This document shows, one piece after another, positions 63,011 to 64,000 of a DNA stretch of 64,000 nucleotides (its first letter is position 1; every line of letters starts with the position of its first letter). Position numbers and translations under genes: made by a program. The notes below the pieces were generated by a model, which was not told the DNA's origin, searched no databases, and saw only the letters and a program-made list of their open reading frames with translations. The stretch comes from Larus michahellis (Eukaryota > Chordata > Aves > Charadriiformes > Laridae), in assembly GCF_964199755.1 (NCBI RefSeq), contig NC_133900.1:18515701-18579700 (forward strand), written 5' to 3'.

Positions 63011-63041
63011 TGTATGTACAATTACATACAATTGTATGTAA
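63011..63041. repeat. overlapping palindromes
   Basis: ttacatacaattgtatgtaa (63022-63041) is a perfect 20-bp palindrome. Its left half (acataca, 63024-63030) can also pair with tgtatgt at 63011-63017, so two alternative stems share one arm. Confidence 0.9.
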
Positions 63042-64000
63042 ATATACAGATATAGATATAGTGTTGCTGTTAAATATGCTGATAGAGACTGGTCCTGGTT
63101 TTGTGCATACCTTACTAAAGACTTACCTTACTCTATCTTTATGGATTACAGTAGGACAAGTAAGATATCCCATATTTCCCTGTTGTCAGCACTGCCCAAG
63201 GATTTTTCTTTCTATCATCTTTTCCTTCCTTCCAGTGGGAAAGTTCCTTTGCATTAAAAGCAACTTATCACTGGAAATCTAAAATAGAATCCTATGAAGC
63301 CCCACAGAAAACATACTTCCTTTAATTAAAGTTGAACCCCATTGCTGATTTTTTGCCAAGTGACAAAAAAATGTAGATTTATTTATTTAATAGGACGTTG
63401 AGAGACAAATTTTCCTCTTTTCTTCCTCTGGGAAGTGTTTTATTGTTTGCTTCCTTTCTCCTGCCTGCTTGCTGTGTAATTTAAGACTGATGCCTCCCTG
63501 TGGGAAACAAAACTTGATCAGAGAACAGCCTGCACTGCCACCTAAACAAATTATGTTTTAGTCACTGCTGATGTTGGCTCTGTCATAATGGAAATGTATA
63601 ATTAATGCCTTTGCTTTTACTGCTTTGGAAAGAGATCTCACTGAAACTGGTTCAAGAGGGGGAATTTTAGAATTCCTTTCTACACCCTTTCCCTTTCTAA
63701 CCATTACCACAATGGATCACTACAGCTGCCTCCAAAAATGAACAATCAGGGCCCTGATCTCTACAGTTATTTATTCAATCTACAGTCAAGGCAATTTATT
63801 ACTATTAAATAATAAAAATCTGCTATGCGGTAAGAATTTGGCAAGGAATAAGAGAGGAAGGAAAACTCAGTAACACAGGTGAAATCCTGTATTTCTCCTT
63901 TTAGAGGAGCTTGAAAAGATTAAACTCTTTCCATTAGTTTCCTGCAGAGTTGCAAGCAGTGATAATAGACATGTGCTAATTTCACTATTGCATTGTGCTA
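63042..64000. other. AT-rich DNA, no gene seen
   Basis: No frame longer than the 90-codon one overlapping from 63010 to 63282, which has no known domain. Nothing else recognisable up to the window end. Confidence 0.5.

Noticed and set aside
1..64000. CRISPR array, tRNA, rRNA, prokaryotic operon or phage
   Set aside because: No regularly spaced repeats, no cloverleaf that I could find, no densely packed frames; base composition and CR1/MIR elements point to a vertebrate nuclear genome.

Overview
The window looks like a stretch of bird (or close sauropsid) nuclear genome. The best evidence is several CR1 LINE fragments with the avian-type 3' end: a run reading roughly 'ttggactagatgacctttaaaggtcccttccaaccc', given here only as description, ending in the short ATTCTACG/ATTCTGTC direct repeat and no poly-A tail. 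Much older MIR-like and CR1/L3-like fragments are also present, as expected in amniotes. Base composition is AT-rich with few CpGs, as in gene-poor avian macrochromosome or large-intron DNA. There are no operons, no long open reading frames (the longest is 131 codons) and no RNA gene that I can recognise. I do not identify any known gene.

Layout. 1-5 kb: AT-rich unique DNA, then a long CR1 copy (2585-3420, plus strand) behind a poly-C/poly-A tract. 4.8-7 kb: two hairpin clusters and an old 305-bp-offset duplication whose second copy runs into a MIR-like SINE. 8-10 kb: a plus-strand exon-like island (8273-8353) and a minus-strand one (9628-9703). 10-14 kb: a GT-rich strand-asymmetric tract, a minus-strand CR1 tail, and opposing TG and CA microsatellites. 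17.1-17.3 kb: a CR1 tail carrying a perfect 23-bp inverted repeat. 20.4 kb: a minus-strand ATG in strong context followed by a good splice donor. 26.8-28.3 kb: three copies of an unidentified repeat. 30.6 kb: the best plus-strand exon-like island. 35.8, 38.3 and 48.0-48.7 kb: old CR1-like fragments with reverse-transcriptase-like remnants. 42.1-42.4 kb: a possible TATA/GC-box promoter. 49.36-49.59 kb: a small CpG-rich island with a G-quadruplex motif. The remaining 49.6-64 kb is mostly plain AT-rich DNA with one MIR-like remnant, a short tandem repeat and palindromes.

How it fits together. If the exon-like islands are real, the window lies inside or between genes with very long introns. The plus-strand islands do not chain in phase without missing exons. 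One minus-strand pair (20388-20422 and 9628-9703) is phase-compatible. None of this is proven: short open segments between AG and GT occur often by chance, so all exon entries carry low confidence. I see no new defence, mobile or regulatory system. The most unusual observations are the fold-back in the 17-kb CR1, the three-copy unknown repeat near 28 kb, the 305-bp duplication near 6.5 kb and the isolated CpG/G4 island near 49.4 kb.
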